Assembly: GCF_022808815.1 (NCBI RefSeq)
Contig: NZ_JAKZLC010000001.1
Span: 434,001-498,000, forward strand
Reading direction: 5' to 3'
Source: Geothrix paludis
Lineage (GTDB): Bacteria > Acidobacteriota > Holophagae > Holophagales > Holophagaceae
DNA: 64,000 bases
Under the pieces are notes generated by a model. The model saw only the letters and a list, made by a program, of their open reading frames with translations, was not told where the DNA came from and did not search any database. Of this stretch, positions 43,207 through 52,668 are shown one piece after another (position 1 is the stretch's first letter; each line of letters opens with the position of its first letter). A program made the position numbers and the translations under genes.

Positions 43207-44709
43207 ATGAATCAAGCGCTTAGCAAACTTGGTGAAAGCATTGACTCGGCTACATCTGAGGGAAATCTCGATGCTCTCAATAACTGCCTTGCACAAGCCA
43301 AATCTATCAATGTTGAAAATCTTTCAAAAGTACAAGAAGCAACACTAAATTATTTTATCGCGAACATCCATTACGCTAAGCGTTACATTAAAAATGAACA
43401 CTTGAGCTGGGGTTGGAATCAAATTAATCTTGAAGAAGAAATCTATCATCTCCGAGTAGCTCACAAATTGATTATAAATGAACCAATTAAAAATATTCAA
43501 ACAGATCTCTCATTTAGAATTTCAACCAATTTGGCTAATGCCCTAAATTATGTTGGTCGATTTGTTGAAGCAATAGAACTTTGGGACTTTACGATCAAAC
43601 AAAATCCTAAATTTGCAATGGCAATTGGGAATCGTGCACAGGCATATTTTTATTATGCGCGTTATATAGACAGCACCGAATTAAGAAATTATATGTTAAA
43701 AGCCAGTTTTCAAGATTTTAAAAAAGCCCTTAAGATCGGAGTCGAGGATCATGCTCGGGCAAGCATGATTCAGTGGGTTAATAAATTAAGTGATATAGCC
43801 ATATGGGACAATATCCATCCATCTTTATCTATTATTAAAACAACCGAGAGTGATCTTGAAGTCGAATATCGCAAATGGTGCTCGCTTAATAGGCTAACTC
43901 TAAATTCATCCAATGACATTTCATGGGCAAAACAGGGATTCTACGATGATCTTGTTCTACCAGCTATAACGCTGCCTCTTGAAAACTCATCTCCACTATT
44001 GCCTAGTCCTTATTCAATTTTCAATCAACTCAAACAAGAATATGTGTCAGCCAGATATTTAATTTTTGAAGCTATTCAGGATAATAAGCATGATGTCCAT
44101 TTCTCTGACCGAGGTGTAGTCCTATTCGACGCACTTGACTATAGATTGTACCGTTTCTGGGTTGAGAAGCTTAAAATGGCATTTCTTGGCGCACATGCCA
44201 TATTCGATAAAATCGCATATTTAATAAATGAATATTGGCAGCTCCATTTACCACCCAAGCGGATAGATTTTTACAAGATATGGAATATCAAAGGAAAGGC
44301 CGAATTAGCAGAACCATTTTCTTCTTCCACTAATTGGCCTCTACGCGGCTTATATTGGCTGAGTAAAGATCTTTACTATCAATCATCACCCACGCGATCA
44401 ATAAATCCTGATGCAAAGATCTTGCATGATATTCGTAACCATATCGCGCACAAATATCTAAAAGTCCACGATCAGTTTTTTTTCTATCCAAATGATAATC
44501 CAGATATCCACCCCAATGAGCGCTCTTACCCAATATCGTCCTCTCAATTTGTAGCACAAACAATCAATTTATTAAAACTTACAAGAAGTGCTTTGATTTA
44601 TCTGGCTGCTGCAGTAAAACATGAAGAGCATCACAAAAAGAGAAATTCAAATCGAGGCCTCACTCTCCCCATGATGATTAATCTTGTTGAGGACGATCTT
44701 CGTCTCTAA
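43207..44709 (+). CDS. LA2681-like HEPN protein with N-terminal TPR-like repeats, AT-rich
   Basis: 500 residues. The N-terminal half has helical repeats of TPR style (STNLANALNYVGRFVEAIEL, AIGNRAQAYFYYARYID). The C-terminal half carries the HEPN ribonuclease motif R-x4-H as RNHIAH (Arg410, His415) within DAKILHDIRNHIAHKYLKV, preceded by long helices. This layout fits the LA2681-like HEPN family, thought to cut RNA in abortive defence or stress response. Codon use is AT-rich (AAA, AAT, TTA common), quite unlike every neighbour, which points to recent transfer. No Shine-Dalgarno is seen. No antitoxin-like partner overlaps it. Confidence 0.75.
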   Translation: MNQALSKLGESIDSATSEGNLDALNNCLAQAKSINVENLSKVQEATLNYFIANIHYAKRYIKNEHLSWGWNQINLEEEIYHLRVAHKLIINEPIKNIQTDLSFRISTNLANALNYVGRFVEAIELWDFTIKQNPKFAMAIGNRAQAYFYYARYIDSTELRNYMLKASFQDFKKALKIGVEDHARASMIQWVNKLSDIAIWDNIHPSLSIIKTTESDLEVEYRKWCSLNRLTLNSSNDISWAKQGFYDDLVLPAITLPLENSSPLLPSPYSIFNQLKQEYVSARYLIFEAIQDNKHDVHFSDRGVVLFDALDYRLYRFWVEKLKMAFLGAHAIFDKIAYLINEYWQLHLPPKRIDFYKIWNIKGKAELAEPFSSSTNWPLRGLYWLSKDLYYQSSPTRSINPDAKILHDIRNHIAHKYLKVHDQFFFYPNDNPDIHPNERSYPISSSQFVAQTINLLKLTRSALIYLAAAVKHEEHHKKRNSNRGLTLPMMINLVEDDLRL

Positions 44710-44905
44710 TCCTAGAACATCGTTGCCGCGCGCATAAATCGTCTAACCTCCTGTTCGACTCAGACCCTTCCTGCGCTGTCTTCCGCTCTCTCTCCCTCTC
44801 TTTACATCCCGCTTCCTCGGCTCCGTTCACCGCCTCGGTATAGGCGAGGCCAATTAGCTTCTTTTGCTAGGCATCCCTGAATCGATCAAACCAAGAGACG
44901 CCACC

Positions 44906-45256
44906 ATGCCCCCACGCGAAATCTCCAAGCTGCTCTTCACGACGGTCTATCCGCTGTACGTGCAGAAGGCCGAACGCAAGAACCGGACGAAGGAGGAGGT
45001 AGACACCATCATCTGCTGGCTGACGGGCTACAGCCGCGAGCAGCTCCGCCACCACGCCGCGGTCAATATTGATTTCCAGCATTTCTTCGACCAGGCCCCG
45101 GCGATCCACCCGAACAGTTCTCACATCAAGGGGGTCGTGTGCGGCGTTCGGGTCGAGGACATCCAGGACCCCATCACGCAGAAGATCCGGTATCTCGACA
45201 AGCTCATCGATGAGCTCGCGAAGGGCAAATCCATTGACAAGATCTTGCGCCAATAA
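44906..45256 (+). CDS. DUF2200 family protein
   Basis: 116 residues. ISKLLFTTVYPLYVQKAERK, RTKEEVDTIICWLTGYSREQL, FFDQAPAIHPNSSHIKGVVCGVR and YLDKLIDELAKGKSIDKILR follow the DUF2200 family closely along its full length. Function is unknown; members are small cytoplasmic proteins often found singly in accessory regions. The ATG at 44906 is the natural start, as upstream in-frame sequence is not conserved. GC content is back to the level of the chromosome, so it did not arrive with the HEPN gene as one AT-rich block. Confidence 0.82.
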   Translation: MPPREISKLLFTTVYPLYVQKAERKNRTKEEVDTIICWLTGYSREQLRHHAAVNIDFQHFFDQAPAIHPNSSHIKGVVCGVRVEDIQDPITQKIRYLDKLIDELAKGKSIDKILRQ

Positions 45257-45326
45257 AAGGTGGTGGCCCTCATGCAGGCCACCATCGCCACCCTGCGTCC
45301 CTGAGCCGCCGTTCCGAGTTCCGACC

Positions 45327-45563
45327 ATGCCCCTCGACTACCACAGCCTGACCGCCGCCCAGAGACAGACCTGCCCCCTCTGCGGCGGGCCGAACGGGTG
45401 TGCCCCCGCCGCCTGTGGCCGTCTGGACGTGCCCTGCTGGTGCACCACCGTCACCTTCAACCCGGCCTCGCTGGCCCTGGTTCCCGACCACCTCCGGAAC
45501 ATGGTCTGCCTCTGCCCCCGCTGCGCCGAGGCGCCGCCAGGCAAAGAGATCAGCCACGGATGA
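45327..45563 (+). CDS. Cys-rich CWC family protein
   Basis: 78 residues. CPLCGGPNGCAPAACGR, then VPCWCTTVTF and VCLCPRCAE give the CPxCG...CWC...CxCxxC pattern of the Cys-rich CWC family, probably a small zinc-binding protein of unknown role. The start is ATG 45327, without a strong ribosome-binding site. The last codons and the stop (SHG, TGA) lie inside a dispersed CCACGGATGAACAC repeat, so the original C-terminus may have been replaced. It follows the DUF2200 gene by 70 bases. Confidence 0.75.
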   Translation: MPLDYHSLTAAQRQTCPLCGGPNGCAPAACGRLDVPCWCTTVTFNPASLALVPDHLRNMVCLCPRCAEAPPGKEISHG

Positions 45564-45631
45564 ACACAGATGAACACCGATAAGGCGCGATGGCTTTCAT
45601 CCGTGTCTAGCTGGGTTCATCCGTGGCAAAA
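45549..45631. repeat. dispersed CCACGGATGAACACAG-type inverted repeat, copy 1
   Basis: CCACGGATGAACACAGATGA at the left is mirrored by TTCATCCGTGTCTAG and GGTTCATCCGTGGCA at the right. It sits at the right edge of the accessory island, between the convergent CWC and peptidase genes, and supplies the CWC stop codon. A related copy ends nudC at 54846. Confidence 0.7.
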
Positions 45632-45648
45632 CTCCCTGCGGCATGGGC

Positions 45649-46797
45649 TCAGAATCCGACGGCGTAGGCTCCATCCCGCATGAGAGGAACGGCGCTGCCG
45701 TCGGCCATCGCGAGGTCCACGGCCTCCACCTTCATGTCGGGCTGAGTCTCGGGGACGTAGACGCGGTCGATGTGGATGACGGCCTCGGGGCCGCTGAAAT
45801 CCTTCGGTCCCACCTGGCCGCCGAAGTGGTCGCTGCGGCCGAAGGCGAGGTGGAGGCCCAGCTTCTCGTCCAGGAGGATCTCGCCGATGGGCTTCACGCC
45901 GAAGGCCGCGAGCACGCCCAGGCCCAGCTCCGCCAGGTTGCCGTAGGCGGGTTCCTTCGCGAGGTGGGCGGCTTCTTCCCGGGACCTGGGGCCTTCGCTG
46001 ACCACCTCCAGGGCCTTGTTGCCTTCGATGCGGTAGCGCACCACTTCAGAGCCGAACTGCACGGGCATCACGCCCGCCGTGCGGCTGGGGTCGCCGGCGC
46101 GCTCGCCCTCGTAGGGCACGATGTAGGCCTCGCCCGAGGGCAGGTTGCCCGCCACGCCGGGCGCGGGCAGCAGGCCGCCGGAGGCGTGGCCCGTGCGGTG
46201 GCGCAGGTCCACGAAGAGCTCGCAGGGGCCGTCGGGGGTGCGGAAGCGGAAGGCGGCGCCCTCGGCCCGGTCCAGCAGATCCTTCAGGAGGTTCACGCGG
46301 CGGTTCACCTCCGTGTAGTCCAGGCGCAGGGCGGGGATCATGTCCGACCGGAAGCCGGGCATGGTGGCGGCGCGGATGGGGTGGGTCTTCGCGGCCAGCT
46401 TGAGGGGGGCGGTGGCGGAGAACTTCGTGAGGGCGATGAGGATGGGGTGGCCGGCATAGAGGTCGGCGAAGCTCACGGAGGCCGCGGGATCCAGCGAATC
46501 GGCGGAGGGCAGGGGGCCGCCGGCATGGATCCAGGCGCGCACCGGCAGGTCGCCGTTGTTGGTGTGGACGTTGGGGTAGACCACCAGGCGGGTCTCGAGC
46601 CCCAGCTCGTCGCGGTGGGCGTTCAGCGTGTCAGCCCAGGCCTGGGCGATGGCGCGGCGCTCCACCCAGCCGGCGTCGTCCGGCACCTGCAGGTCCGGCA
46701 GGTCCACCAGGATGGCCAGGGCCTTCTCGCCAGGCCGGGGCTGGAACACCCGCCGCACCAGCGCCACCAGTTCCGGTCCCGTCAGGGCTTCGCTCAT
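45649..46797 (-). CDS. M29-like aminopeptidase family protein
   Basis: 382 residues from ATG 46797 with GGAGGAAG upstream. [19 protein letters not shown] (metal Glu), [36 protein letters not shown] and VIHIDRVY match the metal-binding parts of thermophilic M29 aminopeptidases and the related NicX-like dioxygenases. The first 100 residues are less conserved. Peptidase activity is likely but not certain, because NicX-type enzymes share the fold. It is divergent from mtgA with 55 bases between. Confidence 0.75.
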   Translation of the reverse strand: MSEALTGPELVALVRRVFQPRPGEKALAILVDLPDLQVPDDAGWVERRAIAQAWADTLNAHRDELGLETRLVVYPNVHTNNGDLPVRAWIHAGGPLPSADSLDPAASVSFADLYAGHPILIALTKFSATAPLKLAAKTHPIRAATMPGFRSDMIPALRLDYTEVNRRVNLLKDLLDRAEGAAFRFRTPDGPCELFVDLRHRTGHASGGLLPAPGVAGNLPSGEAYIVPYEGERAGDPSRTAGVMPVQFGSEVVRYRIEGNKALEVVSEGPRSREEAAHLAKEPAYGNLAELGLGVLAAFGVKPIGEILLDEKLGLHLAFGRSDHFGGQVGPKDFSGPEAVIHIDRVYVPETQPDMKVEAVDLAMADGSAVPLMRDGAYAVGF

Positions 46798-46852
46798 GCC
46801 TTCCTCCGCCTGCGAGGATGCCACAGGGCGGCCGGGCTGGCATCCTGGAGGG

Positions 46853-47578
46853 ATGGCGAAGAAGAAGCGCGGGTGGGGCGGACGGATCCTGGTGGTCCTG
46901 GGCTGGATGCTGGGCCTGTTCGTGGGGATCAGCGTGGTGCTGGTGGCGGTGTTCCGCTTCGTGCCGGTGCCCGTGTCGGCCCTCATGGTGCAGCGCCGGA
47001 TGGAATCCTGGTCCAGTGACAAGCCCTATGCCTCCCATCATCGCTGGGTGCCTCTGGAGGACATCTCGCCCAGTCTGGGCGCGGCGGTGATCGCCGCCGA
47101 GGACCAGAACTTCCCGGACCACTTCGGCTTCGACTGGGATGCCATCGAGAAGGCCATCCAGCACAACGAGCACAGCCGCAAGAAGCGCGGCGCCTCCACG
47201 GTGTCCCAGCAGACGGCCAAGAACCTCTTCCTCTGGAACAGCCGTTCCTGGGCGCGGAAGGGGGCGGAGGCCTGGTTCACGCTGATGATCGAGCTGGGCT
47301 GGTCGAAGAAGCGGATCCTGGAGGTCTACCTGAACATCGTGGAGTTCGGGGATGGCGTCTATGGCGCCGAGGCTGCCGCCCGCACCTACTTCGGGAAGCC
47401 CGCCAAGCGCCTCACGCCCGGCGAGGCGGCCCTGCTGGCGGCCGTGCTGCCGAACCCCCGCAAGTTCCGCGCGAACGCCCCCAGCGACTACATCCGGGGC
47501 CGCCAGGCGTGGATCCTGAACCAGATGCGCCAACTGGGCGGCGAGCAGATGGTGAAGGAGATGGAGGCGAAGCTGTAG
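46853..47578 (+). CDS. mtgA: monofunctional peptidoglycan transglycosylase
   Basis: Polymerises lipid II into glycan strands at the inner-membrane surface. 241 residues, the size of E. coli MtgA. One N-terminal membrane helix (about 12-34) is followed by the GT51 domain. The catalytic Glu is in [20 protein letters not shown], with [36 protein letters not shown] and AARTYFGK intact. No transpeptidase domain. The ATG directly follows GGAGGG, while CATCCT ends six bases upstream, so a leaderless message is possible. Confidence 0.93.
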   Translation: MAKKKRGWGGRILVVLGWMLGLFVGISVVLVAVFRFVPVPVSALMVQRRMESWSSDKPYASHHRWVPLEDISPSLGAAVIAAEDQNFPDHFGFDWDAIEKAIQHNEHSRKKRGASTVSQQTAKNLFLWNSRSWARKGAEAWFTLMIELGWSKKRILEVYLNIVEFGDGVYGAEAAARTYFGKPAKRLTPGEAALLAAVLPNPRKFRANAPSDYIRGRQAWILNQMRQLGGEQMVKEMEAKL

Positions 47579-47597
47579 GTGGTCCCGGCCGGAGGAA

Positions 47598-47757
47598 AGA
47601 AAAGACCTCCACGAAGGGCACGAAGGAAAGGATGAATGGGCACGAAGGTGGGACCGGAGCCTGTACGAGAGGCCCTTCGCCCATCCGATCGAAATTCATT
47701 CGTGGCCTGTCTCGCGCCCGCAGGGCGTATTCGTGTCCTTCGTGGAGAGCTTTTCCT
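47598..47757. repeat. dispersed CTCCACGAAGG-type inverted repeat, copy 2
   Basis: CCTCCACGAAGGGCACGAAGG (from 47606) is mirrored by CGTGTCCTTCGTGGAGAGC at 47732-47750, with a longer spacer than in copy 1. It fills the gap between the convergent mtgA and propeller-GGDEF genes. Nothing else is seen in this stretch. Confidence 0.7.
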
Positions 47758-47783
47758 GGTTGGGTCGGGATGTCCGACTGCCC

Positions 47784-50700
47784 TCAGTGCCAGACCAGAT
47801 CCCCCTCGCGGGGGCTGTGGCGCAGCTCGACGGCGCCGGCCTGGGCGCAGAGGGCGGGGCCCTGATCGAAGCGCTGGGCCAGGCCCTCCGGCAGGCCGGG
47901 ATGCGCCGCGACGCCCACCCAGCCGTCCCGGCCGGAGCGCTTGGCGGCGTAGAGGCAGCGGTCGGCCACGCGCACCTGGTCCTCCCAGGACGCGGCCTCG
48001 AGGTGGTCCGACTGGAAGGGGAAGAGCGAGAAGCCGATGGAGCAGGTGATCTGGATCGGCTGCGGCAGGCCCAGGTTGAAGGCGTGCTCCCGGATGGCCT
48101 GGTGGAGGCGTGCCACCACCGTGGCGGCGCCGTCGAGATCGGCGGTGTGGCCCACGAAGAGGATCTCCTCGCCGCCCCACCGGATGAGGAAGTCGGACTC
48201 GCGGGCCTCGTGGCGGAGGACGTCCGCCACCTGCTTCAGGGCCAGGTCGCCCGCGGCATGGCTCCAGGTGTCGTTCACGCGCTTGAAGTGATCGAGGTCG
48301 ATCATGGCGAAGACGAGACAGGTCTCGGCCGGGTGGTGATCCGCGGCCAGGTGGTCGCGCTGGGCGCGCAGGACGAGGGCGATGACCGGGGGCAGCTCCT
48401 CCTCCAGGTAGCGCCGGTTGCGCAGGCCCGTGAGGGGATCCGTCGTGGAGATGGTGGCCAGGGCCAGGTTGCTCAGCTCCAGGGCTTCCGTGCGCTGGTA
48501 GACCAGGACCTTCAGCTCCTCGTTGCGCTTCTCCAGGAGGCGCAGCCGCCAGCGGAAGGCCATCAACCCGGCGCACACGGCCAGGCCGCCCCAGACGGGC
48601 CACGCCCACCAGCGCAGCCACCAGGGGTGGAGCACCAGGAAGGTCACGGCGGCCACCGGGCCGGCCGTGCCGTCATCCAGCAGGGCCCGGACCTCCAGCC
48701 GGTAGGGACCGGGCGGCAGGGCCTGGTAGCGGAGGTCCTGGGTGGGGATGTCCACCCAGCCCTCGTCGAGGCCGGTCAGGCGGGACTGGAAGCGGATCCG
48801 CCCTTCGTGTTCGAAGGTCAGGGAGGTGAAGTGGGCGGCCAGCGTGCGGTTCCCGTAGGGCACGGGTCCCAGGTCCACGGGGCCCGCGAAAGGGTGGCTC
48901 CATTGGCGGTCCCCCAGCCGGAAGGAGACGAAGAGGGTCGAAGGCGGATTCTGGGCCTGGAACCGCCGCTCGGGGCTGTGGTGGAGGAGTCCCGCCGTGG
49001 AGCCGAACCAGACGCCTCCATCCGCGTCCACCCAGGTGGAGAACGGATTGCAGTCCGTGCTCGTCAGGCCGTCCTCCCGCCTGAACAGGCGGTGCTCCGT
49101 CCCATCCACCCACTGGACGCCCCGGGGACCGCCCACCCACAGGCGGCCTGCGGCATCCGTCGCCAGGCTGTAGACCGAATCGCTGGCGAGGCCCTCCTTG
49201 CGGGTCCAGTGCCGCACCACCCTGGGCGCCTCGCCCCGGAGGTCCACGAGCGTGAGCCCCATGGGTTCCCGGTAGGCCACCCAGGCGGTTCCGTCGGGCA
49301 GGGGCGCCAGGGCCGCGAGGGGGGCTGGTCGGAGGCCGATGTCCTGCCCCCAGGTCCGCCAGGTGTCGCCGTCCTGACGGGCCAGCCCTTGTCCCGTGGC
49401 CACCCAGAGGCGGCCCTGGGCGTCCTCGTGAAGGGCGGTGATGGCGTCCTCGGCGGTGGTTCCAGGGATTTCCGCCCGGTGGAACTCGGGATGCCCGGCG
49501 GGATCCGAGACGCGCCACAGGCCGTCATGGGTGGTCCCCACCCACAGGTCGCCGTGCCGATCGAAAGCCAGCGCCACGGGGAGCGCTAGGGCCTTCGAGG
49601 GAGGCAGCGGGATCCGCGTCAGCTGCGACCGGTCCGGGCTGATGCGGACCAGGAAGGGATGCTCTCCCGCCCCCCAGATGGACCCGTCCGAGCTTTCCCT
49701 GAGCGCGTAGAGCACCAGCCCTGCCGCGGCGGGGAAGGGCGCCGGGCCCTTGGCCTCCATGCGGGCGAGGCCGCCGCTGGTGTCGATCCAGAGCACGCCG
49801 GAGCGGTCCCGCAGCAGGCCCCAGATGTTGTCCGCCGGCAGGCCGTCCAGCCGCGTGAAGTTCTCCCAGGCGCCGCGGCCGAGGAGACGGTGTAGGCCCA
49901 GGCTGGCCACCCAGAGGTTGCCGGCGGAGTCGACGAAGGCCTGGTTGGCCCAGCCCGAGGGCAGCCCACGGGTTTCGTCCAGGATTCTCCAGGAGCGGTC
50001 GCTGAAGTGGAGCAGGCCCTTGGCGGTGGGGACGAACACGCCGCCGTCGCCGTCGGGGCAGAGGGACTCCTCGTAGAAGCTCACGCCCAGGGGCGGGAGG
50101 CCCAGGGCTGGAAGGGTCAGGCGCGCGCCCTTGGGGGCGAGCACGCGCAGCTGGCTGGGAGTCCGAACCCAGAGGGTGCCCGAGCGGGTCTTCAGCAGGG
50201 CCTTCACCGGCTCGGCGGGCACCCCTTCGCGGGCCGCCCAGGTCTGCCAGGCACCATCTCCGCCGCGCTGGTGGAGGACGGATGACCCGCCCACCCAGAG
50301 AATTTCGCCGTCCAGGCCCAGCGAATAGGCCGGGCCGCCCGGCCAGCCCGCGGCCGGCTTGAAGTGGGGCCCGCCATCTTCGCTCTCGAACAGACCCGAC
50401 TCCGCGGCGACCCAGACGCTGCCCTGGGTGTCGCGCAGGATCTGGTGGATCTGCGCCCTGGCCAGGGGATCCGCGGCATCGAGGACCTGGATCTTGTCCT
50501 GGCGCAGCAGGCAGAGGCCGGCGCGAGTGCCGATCCAGAGGCTGCCGTCCTCGTTGGGGCCGAACGCGCGGACCCAGGCCGAGGGCAGACCCTCGGGGAG
50601 GCTCCACAAGCGGAAGCCCGCGCCATCGAAGCGGTAGGCGCCGCCTTCGGTCCCCACCCACAGGAAGCCTTCCGCGTCCTGGGCGATGGTGCTGAGGCTC

Positions 50701-50834
50701 GTGTGCTCCAGGCCCTCCGCGGGGCCGTAGCTGCGGAAGACCATGCGCCCGGAGACGGGAAGGCCTGCAGCCGCGGCGCCCAGCGCGAGGCTGGCGAGCA
50801 GGAGGAGGCGGGCGAGGTGGAGGAGGAGGCGCAT
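47784..50834 (-). CDS. two-propeller sensor with diguanylate cyclase (GGDEF) output
   Basis: 1016 residues from ATG 50834. A signal peptide is followed by about 14 regulator-propeller blades (DAEGFLWVGTEGGAYRFDG and similar), a Y_Y_Y domain near 640-730, one membrane helix (WWLRWWAWPVWGGLAVCAG), a short coiled coil and a GGDEF domain. The active loop reads RWGGEEILFVG, and DLDHFKRVNDTWSHAAGD binds GTP/metal, so cyclase activity is expected. No I-site RxxD is clear. The propellers would sense a periplasmic glycan or other ligand and control c-di-GMP inside. It is divergent from mdh. Confidence 0.9.
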   Translation of the reverse strand: MRLLLHLARLLLLASLALGAAAAGLPVSGRMVFRSYGPAEGLEHTSLSTIAQDAEGFLWVGTEGGAYRFDGAGFRLWSLPEGLPSAWVRAFGPNEDGSLWIGTRAGLCLLRQDKIQVLDAADPLARAQIHQILRDTQGSVWVAAESGLFESEDGGPHFKPAAGWPGGPAYSLGLDGEILWVGGSSVLHQRGGDGAWQTWAAREGVPAEPVKALLKTRSGTLWVRTPSQLRVLAPKGARLTLPALGLPPLGVSFYEESLCPDGDGGVFVPTAKGLLHFSDRSWRILDETRGLPSGWANQAFVDSAGNLWVASLGLHRLLGRGAWENFTRLDGLPADNIWGLLRDRSGVLWIDTSGGLARMEAKGPAPFPAAAGLVLYALRESSDGSIWGAGEHPFLVRISPDRSQLTRIPLPPSKALALPVALAFDRHGDLWVGTTHDGLWRVSDPAGHPEFHRAEIPGTTAEDAITALHEDAQGRLWVATGQGLARQDGDTWRTWGQDIGLRPAPLAALAPLPDGTAWVAYREPMGLTLVDLRGEAPRVVRHWTRKEGLASDSVYSLATDAAGRLWVGGPRGVQWVDGTEHRLFRREDGLTSTDCNPFSTWVDADGGVWFGSTAGLLHHSPERRFQAQNPPSTLFVSFRLGDRQWSHPFAGPVDLGPVPYGNRTLAAHFTSLTFEHEGRIRFQSRLTGLDEGWVDIPTQDLRYQALPPGPYRLEVRALLDDGTAGPVAAVTFLVLHPWWLRWWAWPVWGGLAVCAGLMAFRWRLRLLEKRNEELKVLVYQRTEALELSNLALATISTTDPLTGLRNRRYLEEELPPVIALVLRAQRDHLAADHHPAETCLVFAMIDLDHFKRVNDTWSHAAGDLALKQVADVLRHEARESDFLIRWGGEEILFVGHTADLDGAATVVARLHQAIREHAFNLGLPQPIQITCSIGFSLFPFQSDHLEAASWEDQVRVADRCLYAAKRSGRDGWVGVAAHPGLPEGLAQRFDQGPALCAQAGAVELRHSPREGDLVWH

Positions 50835-50980
50835 GGACCGGTCAGATTCCATCCTATCGGATGATGGACGCCGGATCTTTCCTATTGATGGGATGGTCGA
50901 ATCTTTCCACGGGACTGACCAGTGGGAGGATCAAGATCACGGATTCCCGACCTGCCGGTTTTCAGAGCCGGGGCGAGGTA

Positions 50981-50986
50981 TAGAAT
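50981..50986 (+). promoter_or_regulatory. probable -10 of malate dehydrogenase
   Basis: TAGAAT at 50981-50986, overlapped by TATAGA, lies 24 bases before the mdh start, with TTTTCA 16 bases further up. Only the -10 is convincing. Confidence 0.35.
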
Positions 50987-51010
50987 GTTCCATCCCTCAG
51001 GAGGATCACC

Positions 51011-52000
51011 ATGAAGCCCCCCGTTCGCGTGGCCGTCACCGGCGCAGCCGGCCAGATCGGATACAGCATTCTCTTCCGCATCGCCAGTGGCGCAATGCTG
51101 GGCGAGGACCAGCCGGTGATCCTGCAGCTTCTGGAGATCACGCCGGCCCTGAAGGCGCTGAATGGCGTGGTCATGGAACTCAAGGATTGCGCCTTCCCCC
51201 TGCTGGCGGGCGTCGTCACCTCCGATGATCCCAAGGTCGCCTTCAAGGATGCGGACTACGCGCTGCTTGTGGGCGCCCTGCCGCGCAAGGCCGGCATGGA
51301 GCGTAGCGACCTGCTGAACGCCAACGGCGGCATCTTCAAGCCCCAGGGCGAGGCCCTGAGCGAAGTGGCGAGCCGCAACGTGAAGGTTCTGGTGGTGGGC
51401 AATCCCGCCAACACCAACGCCCTGATCGCGCTCTCCAACGCGCCCAAGCTGAAGTCCAGCCAGTTCCACGCCATGGTGCGCCTGGACCACAACCGCGCCA
51501 TCTCCCAGCTCGCCGAGAAGACCGGCAAGCCCGTCACCGCCATCCAGAAGATGACCATCTGGGGCAACCACAGCACCACCCAGTTCCCCGACCTCTACCA
51601 CGCCACCGTCGACGGCAAGAACGCCTACGAGCTGGTCAATGACCACGAGTGGTACGAGAAGACCTTCATCCCCACCGTCGCCAAGCGCGGCGCCGCCATC
51701 ATCGAGGCCCGCGGCCTCAGCAGCGCCGCCAGCGCCGCCAGCGCCGCCATCGCCCACATGCGCTCCTGGGCGCTGGGCACCCCCGAGGGCGACTGGACCA
51801 GCATGGCCTTCCCCTCCGACGGCAGCTACGGCGTGCCCCAGGGCCTGGTCTACGGCTACCCCGTCACCGTGAAGAACGGCCAGGTGGAGATCGTGAAGGG
51901 CCTGGAGATCAACGCCTTCAGCCGCGCCAAGATGGACGCCACCGCCAAGGAGCTCGAAGAAGAGCGCCAGGCCGTGAAGGACCTGGGCCTGGTCAAGTAG
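51011..52000 (+). CDS. mdh: malate dehydrogenase
   Basis: Interconverts malate and oxaloacetate with NAD(H) in the citric acid cycle. 329 residues of the group that includes cytosolic and Thermus-type enzymes: [19 protein letters not shown] (7-25), the substrate loop [18 protein letters not shown] with both Arg, [11 protein letters not shown], and the catalytic pair in MVRLDHNRA and [14 protein letters not shown] stretch [14 protein letters not shown] is a normal helix. AGGAGG lies seven bases before the ATG. It is monocistronic, ending at a strong terminator. Confidence 0.95.
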   Translation: MKPPVRVAVTGAAGQIGYSILFRIASGAMLGEDQPVILQLLEITPALKALNGVVMELKDCAFPLLAGVVTSDDPKVAFKDADYALLVGALPRKAGMERSDLLNANGGIFKPQGEALSEVASRNVKVLVVGNPANTNALIALSNAPKLKSSQFHAMVRLDHNRAISQLAEKTGKPVTAIQKMTIWGNHSTTQFPDLYHATVDGKNAYELVNDHEWYEKTFIPTVAKRGAAIIEARGLSSAASAASAAIAHMRSWALGTPEGDWTSMAFPSDGSYGVPQGLVYGYPVTVKNGQVEIVKGLEINAFSRAKMDATAKELEEERQAVKDLGLVK

Positions 52001-52030
52001 GAATCCCCATCAGCGGGAAAACCAAGTGGA

Positions 52031-52062
52031 AGCGCAGGGGGAGCGACCCCCTGCGCTTTTTT
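52031..52062 (+). terminator. intrinsic terminator of mdh
   Basis: An 11-bp perfect stem AGCGCAGGGGG/CCCCCTGCGCT with a five-base loop is followed directly by six T. A textbook rho-independent terminator 31 bases after the mdh stop. Confidence 0.9.
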
Positions 52063-52116
52063 ACAATGGCGGATCGGGGCCTGGAACCTATGCTTGGTTT
52101 GAGCCGGAGGTGGACC

Positions 52117-52335
52117 ATGATCGAACAGGTCGAACGGCGCAAGAAGCCCTGGAGCCGGATCGTCGGAGTGGAGCGGCGGGCGGCGCCGCTGCACGATCTG
52201 GCCGGACATCCCCTGCCGGATCCCACGCGGCTGGAGGACGAGGAATTCGTGGCCGCCCAAGCCGAACTCGAGGCGGCCAGGAGAAAGGCCGCCAGGAAAG
52301 GCGAACCGAAGGATGATCCGGACTGGTTCGACTAG
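52117..52335 (+). CDS. uncharacterised 72-residue charged protein
   Basis: I do not recognise this protein. It is short and highly charged, begins MIEQVERRKKPWSRIVGVER, and ends with a Glu/Ala/Lys helix and the acidic tail KDDPDWFD. GGAGG six bases before ATG 52117 decides this start; two upstream in-frame ATG codons (52066, 52091) lack such a site. A TACAAT hexamer at 52062-52067, right after the mdh terminator, could be its -10. No signal peptide or membrane segment. Confidence 0.55.
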   Translation: MIEQVERRKKPWSRIVGVERRAAPLHDLAGHPLPDPTRLEDEEFVAAQAELEAARRKAARKGEPKDDPDWFD

Positions 52336-52347
52336 ATCTTTCGTGTC

Positions 52348-52376
52348 TTGACAGGTAGAAGTCCCTGGAGGACAGT
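52348..52376 (+). promoter_or_regulatory. predicted promoter of the MoaD-like/BNR pair
   Basis: A perfect TTGACA (52348-52353) is followed 17 bases later by GACAGT (52371-52376). It is 16 to 22 bases from the first start codon, so the leader is very short. Confidence 0.55.
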
Positions 52377-52391
52377 GGCCGGGCTTCCAGG

Positions 52392-52667
52392 ATGCCCATG
52401 GCCCACGTCGCCTTCACCCGCAACCTCCAGCGCCACGTGGCCTGCCCGCCCTGCGCGGTGGCGGGCGGCACGGTGCGGGAGAGCCTGGAGTCGGCCTTCA
52501 CCCTGTACCCGAAGCTGCGGGGCTACGTGCTGGATGAGCACGGCGCCCTGAGATTCCACATGGCCGTCTTCGTGGACGGCGTGCCCATCGCGGATCGCCG
52601 GGGGCTCAGCGATCCCGTGTCCGCGGCCAGCGAGATCTACGTCATGCAGGCCCTTTCCGGAGGCTGA
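52392..52667 (+). CDS. MoaD/ThiS-like ubiquitin-fold protein ending in Gly-Gly
   Basis: 91 residues. The beta-grasp pattern is visible: HVAFTRNLQRHVACPPCAVAGGTVRESLESAF, RGYVLDEHGALRFHMAVFVDG and ASEIYVMQALSGG. The C-terminal Gly-Gly is what MoaD, ThiS and small archaeal modifiers (SAMP) use for thiocarboxylation or conjugation. ATG 52398 is an equally good start. No MoaE, ThiF or E1-like enzyme is nearby. It is paired, one base apart, with a BNR-propeller gene, a pairing I have seen annotated in other genomes without a known function. Confidence 0.78.
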   Translation: MPMAHVAFTRNLQRHVACPPCAVAGGTVRESLESAFTLYPKLRGYVLDEHGALRFHMAVFVDGVPIADRRGLSDPVSAASEIYVMQALSGG

Positions 52668-52668
52668 G

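Noticed and set aside
43207-44709. Toxin-antitoxin pair with the HEPN gene
   Set aside because: No small overlapping or adjacent MNT or antitoxin gene is present; the next gene (DUF2200) is about 200 bases away and differs in composition.
45067-45326. Upstream extension of the CWC gene into the DUF2200 gene
   Set aside because: The extension is in a shadow frame of DUF2200; the Cys motif begins after ATG 45327.
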